Position numbers and translations under genes: made by a program | Notes under the pieces: model-generated | Seen by the model: only the letters and a program-made list of their open reading frames with translations | What the model was told of the DNA's origin: nothing | Databases searched by the model: none | Assembly: GCF_902167145.1 (NCBI RefSeq) | Contig: NC_050098.1 | Location: 111,638,207-111,702,206 of the forward strand | Direction: 5' to 3' | From: Zea mays | Taxonomy: Eukaryota; Streptophyta; Magnoliopsida; Poales; Poaceae | Length of the DNA: 64,000 nt | Shown here: one piece after another, positions 31,712-42,823 of the stretch | Layout of the letters: each line of letters begins with the position of its first letter | Numbering within the stretch: position 1 is the first letter of the stretch

Positions 31712-32006
31712 TGTGATATCCCAATTTTCTAAAAAAGAAGTTAAATTTATTTTTCTCTTTTCTTTCATGTTCTGTGGCATTGGGGTTTGGACTTTCAGGA
31801 GGCATTCCTCAGGGAAACAGTAGATCTTTTGGCATTTTTCCGTTGGGGTCGGGAGCTCAGATGGGAGAGCGTGTGCGGGCCTTTGATCTCGATCCGATGG
31901 ATGGGAGCCCCCCTTCCCAACCCTAGCCGACCCCTCCATTCTCCTAATTGGTTGCAACCCCCACCCCTTTGGCCGCCCCCTCCCTCTCCCTCTCCTTCCC
32001 TTGGGC
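31712..32006 (+). repeat. F: truncated upstream LTR
   Basis: It aligns with the first ~300 bases of the LTR at 32482. The break is at TTGGGCA, where LTR sequence switches to internal sequence with GGCA shared at both ends of the deletion. Confidence 0.75.
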
Positions 32007-32481
32007 AAGAACAAGGTTTAGGAAGATTAGGAGTTTTGTTTCAATAGAACCACTTGTTTTGTGGTGCTTTGAGGTGAGGTGTTTGATCTTCTTATACATT
32101 CATCTGGTGTGGATGTTTCACCATTGAATTAAAATGAATTGTTGAAGCTGGTAAGGGTTGTGCTTAGTGCATATTACCCCTTCATAAAAGAGTGTTGTTT
32201 GAAGACATTGATGTTGATGTATAGCTGCATCCAAATTCGATGGTGTGAAATCATAGTGTTGATTGCATCTATGACTTGCTTTGAACTTCATTGCTTGTTG
32301 ATTCATGCTGGATATCAGGTTGTGTAGTTTCCTTAGACAATTAGTCTGAGGTAGAAGTTCTTGTGTTAATTAAGACCAATAATGGACCCATGTTTTGAAT
32401 GGTGGTGCTATATGGGGTACCTTGGATGCTTTGCTTGGAGTGGTCGAATTCGAGGACGAATTCTTTTTAAGGTGGGTAGAG
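32007..32481 (+). other. F: 3' internal remnant and purine tract
   Basis: Non-coding. It ends with GAGGACGAATTC and a TTTTTAAGGTGGGTAGAG tract before the LTR, the usual arrangement at the 3' end of gypsy internal regions. Confidence 0.65.
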
Positions 32482-35166
32482 TGTGATATCCCAATTTTCT
32501 GAAAAAGAAGTTAAATTTCTTTTTCTCTTTTCTTTCATGTTCTGTGGCATTGGGGTTTGGAGTTACAGGAGGCATTCCTCAGGGAAACAGTAGATCTTTT
32601 GGCATTTTTTCCGCTGGGGTCGGGAGCTCAGATGGGAGAGCGTGTGCGGGCCTTTGATCTCGATCCGGTGGATGGGAGCCCCCCCTTCCCAACCCTAGCC
32701 GACCCCCTCCCCTTCTCCCAATTGGTTGCAGCCGCCCCCACCCCTTTGGCCGCCGCCCCCTCCCTCTCCCTCTCCTTCCCTTGGGCAGCCGCCCTCTACC
32801 CTCTCCACGGCTTCCTCCTCCCTCTAGATCTCCCCCACACAGCAACGATCGAGAAGAGGAGGAGCACGTTGAATTGAAGAGGGAGAGAGGATCAAGGAGA
32901 TGTTCTTCCCCATCTCTTCTTGAAGATTTTCTTGGGGAAAACCCTAGGTATGGATGAAATCTTTGTTCCTCCCTGTAATTATGTGCTTTTGGAGGTTGTG
33001 GATCATGGGGATTAAAGGATTAGAGGTTGGATTAGATGTGGGGTTAGGTTTTGATCTCGAATTTAGTTTTCTGCAGAATGATAGATTCGACAGTTTCTGT
33101 TCATGACAGCTTTCTGTGGTCTTTGTGGCCTCAAAAAATAAATAGTCTATATTTGAGTCATATATAATTAGTAGATCTTTCTGTGGCCATAAAGAACACC
33201 TCAATCGGACATCAGATCAGAAAGTTATTGCAGTTTGATTATAGCAGTTTTCATTGTCACAATTCTGTGCAGAAGCTGTTCTCTTAAGATTTAGGCAATT
33301 TTATCAACATAATTAAACTTTAGATTGGTAAAAGAAGTTGTATATAATTTCATAAGCTTTCCAGATTGTTAAATAGTGCATTCATATGAATTTTGAAACT
33401 CCAGTTATGTTTATTTTACTGTGGTTGTTCTGTTTGCCTGACAAAAATGAGCGGGTCTGTTCACTGGTAGGTTTCATCTAGTAAATGGCCGAATTGGCTC
33501 TTCCAACTATGGAGACTTTTGTAGAGGGATAAAAGTTTTTACTGCCAGCAGAATTTCATAATTTTTGGTTGAGTAGTTTGGGAGATATAGAATTTTTAAG
33601 TTAACTATGCTGCTGTCTGAAATAGATTCAGTCAGTTATCTTGTCAGATGTTTTAGAACTTATAGATGGCAAACTTTAATTATCCATTGAATACCGAAGT
33701 TGTAGAGTATTTTGTGTAGAAACTCCTAGAGTATTTGTTTGATATCACCACTGTTATAATTTTAAAGATACAAAATTAACAAACAACGATGCTGCTGTTT
33801 GGTATGTGGTTCAGGGTGGGAGTTATTCCACCGGGTCTTGGTTTCAAGTGTAGGAGCGATTTGTTGATTGTTGGCAAATGTTTGTGAGATATTTGTACTA
33901 AGTTTTATGCCCCGCAGTAGGTGTCTACACTCCGGATCATGCCTAGTACATTTTCTTCTTCGATGAAGGCAAGTGAATGTAGCGGTGGTTGCTACCGTTT
34001 TGACTTGTTGTTTCATCGCCTACACTCTAATATTCAAAATCATCAAATTCTTTCATAATTGAACTCTATGGTGATGCTTTACTTGTTTGTATTATATTGA
34101 TGCTTAATCATATATTGATGATGATGATGATTCGAGTATGACCCATGAGATTAATTCATACCCCTGAAGGTGAATGAAGTATTATTTGAGGTTTGTATTG
34201 TAGCTGAAGGTAAACAAAGTATTATTTGAGGTTTGTATTGTATCTGAAGGTAAACGAAGTATTGTTTGAGGTTTCTATTGTATATGAAGGAAGTGAAGTA
34301 TATTGATAAATGCAGCATGCCATATACACTGCATGATTCACTTGCATCTGAAGTTTTGTCGTGACCTATGGTCCGACCGTACCTGTACAACTTAGCATCG
34401 TACGTTGCTCGAGGAGGGGTACGATGCAGCTTCATACCCTTAGAGGTATGAGGGCAGAGGACATATGCATTGCATTCATATGATTCATTGAAGTGATATT
34501 TGCAGATGGTGTGGTTTTATACTCTAAGAGGTATGAAGGCAGTGGACTTACACATTGCATTCCTATGCTTACATTGAAGTGATATTCGCAGGTATTGTTG
34601 ACGCAGGGAAGTGTTATACAACCTATTGTGGTTGTTCGAGGAAATGAGATGACATTGGTTATTTTGGGACTATTGAGTTCTATATCTACAAGTATTTCTT
34701 ATCTCAATTGTGATCCCTTTAAAATGTTGATTAATTCAATTTTTTGGTTTAAATATCTCGTCAAAACAATTTACTTGCTGAGATGTTTTCATCTCACTCT
34801 TGCATTACTCAATGCAGGTACTTGATTCAGGTTGGGAATGAGGGAAGTAGCAGCACATCCACCTTCACTCTCATAATAACGCTGCCCAGGCACGGCCATG
34901 ATTTAATTAGAAACTTCTTGTCAAGGATGTTTGTTTTTAACTAGTCGTGCACACTAGTTAATTCAGTTTATGTCGTTATGCTTATCTTCCCATTGCTAGC
35001 AGATATTAATGTCTAGTATGTTTTCTTATCATGATATTTGTTTATACTCTTTTGCTTCCACGTTTATGCAAATTTTCAAAGGAGATGCTGTCGAAATTTT
35101 ATATATGAATGTTAGTTGAGTAGTTTAGTAGCATTTCGGGGTGTTTGTGGATCCCGGGGTGTTACA
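32482..35166 (+). repeat. F: full LTR
   Basis: 2685 bp from TGTGATATCCC to CCGGGGTGTTACA, with a purine tract upstream and a primer site downstream, so it acted as both 3' and 5' LTR. It contains a ~40-bp tandem repeat (34177-34300) and an ~85-bp imperfect duplication (about 34434-34605). Proximal sequence is CT-rich with a GGCCGCCGCCCCC tract. Confidence 0.8.
34177..34300. repeat. 40-bp tandem repeat in the F LTR
   Basis: Three imperfect units, each containing AAGTATTATTTGAGG then TTGTATTGTA, with attnt cores at 34181, 34221 and 34261. Confidence 0.75.
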
Positions 35167-35168
35167 GT

Positions 35169-35180
35169 TGGTATCAAAGC
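35169..35180 (+). other. Primer binding site of F
   Basis: TGGTATCAAAGC, two bases after the LTR end, is a tRNA-Met-type site with one difference from that of copy A. Confidence 0.75.
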
Positions 35181-36474
35181 ATAGGCTTTAGATTCTTGGC
35201 AATTTGAAGATAAATTTGACACACTTGCACATATAGGAAGGGTATGAGTTCAAATATCTTTGATATATGTTAATGTCTTTGAAGTGCAAATGAAATAATT
35301 TCACCCTCCCTGTTCCTTTACGGTGATGTGGTAAGTTGTTATGACTTAATGCCTGATATAATTCATTTCTAAATTTTGATATTGTTTTATTAATACGATT
35401 GATATCACTGGTCTTTTCTGAGATTGAAGTTGTTATTATGCTTGTGATATACATGTATGCCTATGTGGTTGTCAACATGTTTTTCATGGTTGAGTTTTAT
35501 TATAATAATATTGTTCATTGAGGATGTTTCTAAGAGGAGTGTGAATTGCGTGTTTTGGGTTACAAGGTAACCATCGATTTGGATTTAAGTTGTTAGGCGG
35601 TTGGTGGATAGCTCCAACTATCTTTGCAAGGAATGATTGTTTATGCCGAGAAACCAGTTCTGAAAGAAATGAATATTAGTACTTTTATATGGATTTTAGG
35701 GGAAGTCTTTACATAACTAGCCAGAGTGGCTTACATGTCTCCCTTCTATCTTGTGTTTTAGTAGCCACAAAGCCTAGATGTGGTTTAAAGTGGTTGCATG
35801 TTAGTCATGCTAATTGTAGAATAAATCTTTGATTTTCTTGATCCATTGATTATATATTAATACATTGAGGATCCGATGGTTATCTCCCTGATGCATGCTT
35901 GTGGAGCCATTGTTGGACCACTTATCTATTGGTTTGAATAAAGTCATTGCCTAGCCTAGAGTTGGTTGGGTGTGGTTAGTCACCTATTCCTAAATGATGT
36001 GGTTTTTACATCAGCTTGAGATGTTTGTCAGATGTGTGAAGGTTTACGGGGTTATTATTGACCCTGTATGTCTGGTACTTTGAGTGCATCGTATGATAGA
36101 ATGAAATGTAAGTTTCTGAACAGTAGATGAAGACTTATATTATGTGTAGGTTAACCTTACTAGTTTGGATATTTTTCTTAATTGAGTTTTGGATGAAGTA
36201 TAGTGACATTGATTAAGCAAGTATTGTGTTGTTGTTGTGCTGTCAGTGCTCTTTGTGGAGTTTTGGCATTTCTTCGATGAACTGTGTCGCACAGAATGTT
36301 ATTGGCTTCTTGTCGGCTTTATTGCTCCATTAGTTCTGTATACTTTCTCCCTTTTGTGGGGTGCAAAGAATGTGAGATTACATGATTATCTTTCCATGAT
36401 GGCAAGAACAAGGTTTAGGAAGATTAGGAGTTTTGTTTCAATAGAACCACTTGTTTTGTGGTGCTTTGAGGTGA
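35181..36474 (+). other. F: 5' internal remnant
   Basis: AT-rich sequence without recognisable protein domains; short frames such as that at 36237-36527 show no known motif. The end repeats the 74-base segment also found at 32004-32077. Confidence 0.5.
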
Positions 36475-37350
36475 TTTGTTGCTTTATCCAAACTCTCGGG
36501 ATTTTTCGACGACGCAAGGGATGTTGACGAGTTGGAGGCCTCCAGGGTCGAGCATGACAGGGGGCTTCGGAGCTCAACGCAAGTGGCGCGCAACTGGAAG
36601 ATAGATCGTCGGGATCGACGGGCACGTCATGGACGCGACGTGGATTGACGACGAGGAGCAAGGGGGTGTCACAGCACACGAAGGGCGACACAAAAATGTT
36701 GGGCATCGACTATGACATGTGTGTAGATTCCTGAGACTCGACGAGCTGGGTAGAGTAGAGAGCCGACCCCGCGTTGCATCGACAGCAGCGAGACCCCATG
36801 TCCGTACGGGTTGACAGCATGGACGAGCAGACACGACACGGAAGGTGCGAGTCCGCCAAGGACGCGAACTTGAAGGGCGGCGCAGCTTAGAACGAAACCT
36901 TGCTGAGCGGAGAACAACGACCGGCAAGGCAAAGCTCGACGACAAGGTCGAGTAGTGGATGGCGAGCGTGAGCGCACGCCGGGGCTTGCCAAAAACACGA
37001 AGACAATGGTGTGTTGCACACATGACGCAAAGAGAAACGACCGCAACTCCACGGTAGCTTCACGGACGCGGCGAGGACGCAGGGCGCGGCAACATGGTGC
37101 TGGACTCGGCGAGGGAACTTGATGCGCGCAGGGAAACTTCACGGCGCGGTGGCCATGGCCGAGCAGACGGGGAGCGCCGTGAGCAGAGAAGCTTCGTGCA
37201 GGAGCTGGGAGGAGGGACGGCTGGTCGAAACCTCGACAGGGAAATGGATGGCCGGTAGAGGAACACGGCTGCGCATAGAGGAGCAGGGCGCACCATGGGA
37301 GCTTCGCGGCTGGTGAGAGCGCGCGTTGCAGAGGCGAGCAGGGCACGCGC
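36475..37350 (-). repeat. H solo LTR, segment 2 (GC-rich part)
   Basis: GC-rich and rich in CGACG words, with no convincing gene. Overlapping frames on both strands look compositional. It lies between the F remnant and LTR E and corresponds by position to the GC-rich part of a long LTR. Bases 37346-37350 (cgcgc) are the left target duplication of E. Assignment to H rests on continuity and the flanking duplication. Confidence 0.4.
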
Positions 37351-37796
37351 TGTGGCGGAACTGCCTAAATTATTCCAACTTAAGTGCCTAAGTCCCGCCG
37401 TAGAGGCTAGACCACACTTAAATAGGAATAAATCGTCAGTCCCTCGGATCTAGTCCGACAAGGCCACTAACAGGATCAAGTACCACATGCTCACTCGAAG
37501 GTGAGGCACAAAGCAAATACAATAAAGCATAAAACATAAATTAAAGGAGTACTTAAGGTTATTACAACATCATCAGAGTTTTGCAAAAGTAGTAATCATT
37601 GTTCTGGATGCAGCGGAAATTAACTAACGGCAAATGAAAGGGAGGATGGGGAAGCCTGGCCCATCACTCCTCATGCTCCTCTCCTGCTGAGGTAGGGTCC
37701 CACTCGAATATCCAACCTGGTGGCAAGGTGGAAGGCCAAGTCACTCCAGCAACCATATCCTCCAAAGAACCTATAAAAAATTATGCCACAAGCAAG

Positions 37797-37818
37797 GCTG
37801 AGTATACTAATACTCAGC
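37797..37818 (-). other. Conserved LTR stem-loop, LTR E
   Basis: GCTGAGTA and TACTCAGC arms are intact although surrounding sequence has diverged from the A/B LTRs. The flanking donor and acceptor dinucleotides are also kept. Confidence 0.6.
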
Positions 37819-39586
37819 TAGACTTACCCGGTGTGAGGAGTCTACTCCTCTACCTCTAGACATGCAGTTGTTTGGCTGAGGGGTTTGGTTTGCCAAAAGC
37901 ACTAGCGGAGTCTAAAATCAAGTTTTAGCTTTTCAAGTTTTAGTATGATCCTTTTTTGATCTAGATGAGTACCTAGCAACTCATACATGGTATCAAATAT
38001 TTTTAGCAATCAACATCTTTTGCCAATCAACTCATTTCCACTTATTACTCAATGCAGTACAATGGATCAAGCAGTCTCATTAGCTGCGAGAAGCAGACGA
38101 TTCAAATCGAATTTTAAACCTTGCAAGGTAAACCTAAACACACGACATGGCGAGGCACTCCGTCCCCACACACATCAACTGTCCCCATCGATTCCCCGTC
38201 AACAGAACAGGGCTCACCGCCTTGACGTACAATGCCTCACTGACCCCGACTGTCGTCGTGCAGTGACCGCACTTGTATCCACCATAACCGGAATGGGAGA
38301 CCATGTCTCAGGTCGCGTGAGGGATAAAGTTTGCGGACAGGTTCACTCATGTACTAGGCTTACCGATTTACCATATTTATCGGCATGTGTTTAGTACATT
38401 CAAACGCTTGACACATGTATCCCCACGTTAATCCTTATTCCAATTTCGTCTCGTAGACAACGCATCCCCATGGATCCATGTCCACATACCATCATCATTC
38501 CGTTATCAAAATTGATATAACCAATTCCTGACCTCGTGCAAGTGATAGAAAAATATCTCGACTTCTACCGAGATCCCTGATTAGCAAAGCAGCTTCGACC
38601 TAGGATACTAGTATCCATCTCAAAAGGAATCCTGAGTTCAGGCAACTAGGGTTTCAGTCAACTCCAACACTTAAGTGCACAGTACAAACCTACAAACATT
38701 AAATGTAGTAAAAATAGCATATATAAATGGTTATGCATAAAACCGGGGCTTGCCTTCAAAAGCTGGGGCATGCAGATTCTCAGTGGCAGGCTCTGGTGCT
38801 GGCTCCTGGACTACCTCCTGAGCAACTCCTTGCTCCGGAATGAGGACGTACTCTCCATCAGCGAGATTACAATCTATCGAATGCAATGAATAAGATACAT
38901 GTATATTAATGATAAGTCAATTTAGTAAATACTATGTACGGTGAAACAATATTAAAACAGTGGGTAAACTAGGGTTTCTTTATCGGATGATGCTCTTAGT
39001 GTTTTATACTCACCTATTGTAGGGCCTTGAGTGAAATTTAGAACTTAATTCTTTCCTTCATGTTGTATTGGTAACTTAGGGTAAGCTAGTCGTATAATAT
39101 TAATTCCTCTCATAATTCCCTTTTTATTGCCTATTTATGCTTTTAAAGTGAGTTTGAATTAACATAGTGATTTAGAATTTTCTAAAAATGTTGCAAAAAT
39201 TACAGTGGGCTAATATTGAGCATTGCAGTCTGCTCTACAAATTTGATGTTTAGAATAATTAGGATAAACTCTAGGCAATAATAACAAAACTGAGGGTGGA
39301 TGGTCACTTTGCACTACAACTCTAATTTAGGTGAGGTTTTTGTACTAAAAATTATTTTTGTCAACATCTATGGGTAATGACAGGTCTCTGTGCCAAAAAT
39401 CACAGAAAGTGACTTAATGGTTATTTAGTTGTGATTTTCTAAATTTTAATGTCAAAAAGGATTAGGTTTACTTAATGCCAAAAATTTTAATGTCAACTTG
39501 TTATTTGAAAAATATCAAACAACAGAACTTATATTTTTCCTAGATTCATACTAGCATATTAGTAGTTATCCCAAGGATTGGGGTGG

Positions 39587-40256
39587 TGTTGGGGGCCTTC
39601 GTCCTCCGAAGGTCCTCAAAAACATGATTTGACAATGTTTTCCAAGTGAATTATATGAACAGGTATTTTCGGATTCAGAATTATGGATATGGAGCACGAC
39701 CAGGACGAAGGCTGAGCCAGACGAAGGTCGGGGGCAGCCGAAGCTGTACGCAGGGAAGCTTCGGCGCGATGGCACAAGGGGGAACCGACCTTAAGATGAA
39801 AAGACTTCGGGGTCCTCAATAGATTTCCATAAACCGTTAACAAATGTAATGGACATGGATGTAATTTTACGTGGGCTGCGTCCCGCGTCTATAAATAGAT
39901 GAACAGTACTCCCGTACTGTTCACGCTGACTTGGCATTCGCTTTTGCGTCACGCTCGTACTTTTCGCCTTTCTCTCAAGACCGAAGGTACATTTGTAATT
40001 TGAAAACATTTCTGTTTTTCCATGTTAATAAAATAGAAATGATTCTATGATGATGCTTATATTATATTTCGTGCTTTACGTGAGTCCTTCGTCATTACTT
40101 GTTATGTTTACGAAGGTATGTCTCTCTTGACCTTCGTCCGAGACTCATTATTTCCCGAAGGGATATAATGCTTCGAAGGACGAAGGACCCTAACACTTAA
40201 CACTTTTTATGTTGCCTTGTTCTTAACTCTTAGAATTTGAGAACAAGTCCCCAACA
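39587..40256 (+). repeat. Z2 5' LTR
   Basis: 670 bp, TGTTGGGGGCC to GTCCCCAACA. TATAAATA at 39890-39897 and AATAAA at 40027-40032 mark promoter and poly(A) signals. Confidence 0.93.
39890..39897 (+). promoter_or_regulatory. TATA box in the Z2 5' LTR
   Basis: TATAAATA, followed 130 bases later by AATAAA, which defines a short R region as expected for an LTR promoter driving gag. Confidence 0.65.
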
Positions 40257-40257
40257 T

Positions 40258-40271
40258 TGGCGCCCACCTCC
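40258..40271 (+). other. Primer binding site of Z2
   Basis: TGGCGCCCACCTCC starts one base after the LTR end, identical to Z1. Confidence 0.75.
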
Positions 40272-40331
40272 GGTGAACTCACTTCCACTTCGAGTCTTCG
40301 TGAACACCTTCGGAAGCTATAGACCTTCGCC

Positions 40332-41846
40332 ATGGCGCCGAAGAAAGCTTCAGCGGCTGGGGCTACAGCACTACAACCGCTGGACCACAACCAGGAGACC
40401 GTCTCTCTTCGGGAGGCCAGAAGCCAGAAGAGAAAAGCTGTTAGCCCGACGCTTGAGGAAGAAGAGCTAGACCAAGAAATCAGAGAGATGGAGATGCTAC
40501 ATCAACAAGTGCAGAGGAAGAAGGAGAAGATGGCCCGCCTAGCTGAGTTGCAAAGGCAAATTGACGAAGCTTCTGAGGAAGTTCGTCATCTCACTCACGA
40601 TGAGCAGAACAGAAGGCCTCATTAGAAAGACCTTCATCAGGAGGGCTTCGTCAACGAAGACGACTGGTATGATAATTTCCATCAGGGAAATTTCGTTTTT
40701 GATGATGCTTCTCCTCTGTCTGCTGAGCTGCAGGCTACTCCTTGGCCTCCATCCTATAAGCCACCCCAGCTCCCCATGTTTGACGGCCACTCCGACCCGA
40801 AGCAATTCTTGATGAGCTACGAAGCGACAGTGTCTTCGTACGGGGGCAACGCTGCAATCATGGCGAAGTCTTTCGTCATGGCCGTCAGGAATGTTGCTCA
40901 GACCTGGTATTCCTCCCTTCGGCCAGGAACAATCACTTCATGGCAGAAGCTGAAGGATATGTTACTGACCAGCTTTCAAGGATTTCAAACGAAGCCGGTT
41001 ACAGCTCAAGCCCTCTTCCAGTGTATTCAGGATCACGAAGAATACCTTCAGGCGTATGTCCGAAGGTTCTTACGATTGAGGGCGCAGGCACCAACGGTGC
41101 CCAATGAAATCGTTATCGAAGCCATGATTAAGGGGCTTCGTCCTGGACCTGCAGCTCAATACTTTGCTCGGAAGCCTCCTCAGACTTTGGAGAAATTGCT
41201 CCAAAAGATGGATGAGTACATTCGTGCCGACAATGACTTTCGCCAAAGAAGGGAGGAGGCCTTCAGATTTTCTGAGATGACCAGGGGCTTTGGAGGAAGA
41301 TACTACCCGAGGCATGTCCGTTCCATTCACAGCACTCAGAATGATGATAAGGGGAGTCAGCAAAACAGGCCACAGTGCTCCTCACAGGCTTCGGGGCAAC
41401 AACAAACTTCCTTTCGGCCACCAGCTCCAAGAGGCAGAGGCGCCAGGGGCTTCGGCGGAAGATTCGGAGATCAGCCAAGGAGACTGTTTTGCCTATTTTG
41501 TGGAGAGGGCAAGGGCCACACCACTAGGTCGTGCCATGTTACAATCCAGAAGCAAAAAGAACTAGCCGAAGCTGCATCTCAACAAGCTCAGTCGAAGCAG
41601 GTTATGCATACTGCTTCGTTTCATCCGCCTTATGTCCCACAATACATAGATAACCACCCTGCGGCTTCTGTAGCTTCGGCAAGTCAACCTCAAGCTTCCT
41701 GGCAGCAGCTTCCACCTCCACCTCCATTGCAGCAAGGTCAACAGCCAGAAGGGAGTCAATACGCTCCACAGCAGAGGGACTTCAGAGAACAGTCCGAAGC
41801 TCGCACAGTCAACAGCACTGTGCCAGAGTCGAAGCACATTTATTGA
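40332..41846 (+). pseudogene. gag: Gag of Z2, one premature stop
   Basis: Collinear with the intact 504-residue gag of Z1. Codon 98 is TAG (40623-40625) where Z1 has CAG, a single C-to-T change. Everything downstream (capsid core, Arg/Gly linker, C-x2-C-x5-H-x4-C knuckle) remains open to the normal stop. The coiled-coil N-terminus alone could still be made. Confidence 0.9.
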
Positions 41847-42823
41847 AATATCCTACCTCTGATAGCAGTCTTTTCTATTCAGTTTTATTTTCTGTGAAGC
41901 AAAAAACATTGATAGTTTCCATGTAATAATTTCGTTGTCTCCACGAGAAAAATTTATTTGATTCACAGGCCTAAGTTGCCGAAGCCTAAAATTTCTTCCG
42001 TTACCAAGAAGGACCTTCGGACTAAAAATCCTTCGGAGTAACAAAAAGTCGTTCCAAAGGGAGCGCAGCGTAAGTTTTCTGCTCAGAAGTCGTTCCTAAA
42101 GGAATGCAGAGCCTACAGCGAAAAATCAACGCTGATACCGTCTAAGTAAAAGACGAAGAAGCTCCTAAGGGAGGCTTACAGCGAAAAGTCAACGCTGATA
42201 CCGTCTAAGTAAAAGACGAAGAAGCTCCTAAGGGAGGCTTACAGCGAAAAGTCAACGCTGATGCCGTCTAAGTAAAAGACGAAGAAGCTCCAAAGACGTT
42301 CCTAAGGGAATGCAGAGCTTACGAATATATTTTATGTGTATCTTCGGAACAAATGTCACATGCATAACATAACATCATCACATCATTTTGCATAGCATAA
42401 GCATCATACATCATATCGCATTTGGCAAGAGAAGGGGACACTCTAAACCTTCGAAGGGATGCTTTGAAAAAGTAACATTGAAATTGTATAGCTTCGGAAT
42501 ACAGTTTCGGGGAATATTTTCACGAAACATGGGCGAACTTTATCAGATCAATATCAAAGTTGCATAGCTTCGGAAAATAGCTTCGGAAAATGTTTTCACG
42601 AGGCATCGATGTCATTCATCAGAATAATTTTGACGAAGGCTATCTTCTTCACGACGCATGAAAAGAAGGGAAGGTGTTTTTTTCGCCGAAGGCTCAAAAG
42701 TGGTATGTATTTAAAGTTTCATGCATCGTAAAGAATTCAATAATGAAAAGAGACTTGTATATTACATTCAAATCTACAAAGTGTTGCATAGATTACACTT
42801 TAAATGTTTTTTCCAAATAGCAC
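41847..42823. other. Non-coding middle of Z2 with 63-bp repeat
   Basis: Counterpart of 5225-6200 in Z1. The three-unit 63-bp repeat lies at about 42113-42289. No gene is seen. Confidence 0.75.

Larger units (their letters stand above)
31712..36474 (+). mobile_element. F: truncated, tandem-like LTR element without coding capacity
   Basis: Layout: truncated LTR start (31712-32006), 3' internal end with purine tract (32007-32481), a full LTR (32482-35166), primer site (35169-35180), 5' internal sequence (35181-36400), and a 74-base segment (36401-36474) identical to 32004-32077. Both internal parts are thus deleted around the same segment. No gag or pol domain is seen. Left flank tcttt (31707-31711) is a candidate duplication; the right end is lost. 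LTR copies differ at several per cent of sites by eye, so it is old. Confidence 0.65.

Noticed and set aside
36668..36680. TGTCACAGCAC after GCAAGGGGG as another LTR start
   Set aside because: It resembles a purine tract plus LTR start, but no partner LTR end, primer site or duplication could be matched.
36386..37346. Overlapping minus-strand frames up to 225 codons in GC-rich sequence
   Set aside because: Low-complexity Arg/Ser/Pro/Cys composition in three frames at once, no domain, and position inside a presumed LTR.
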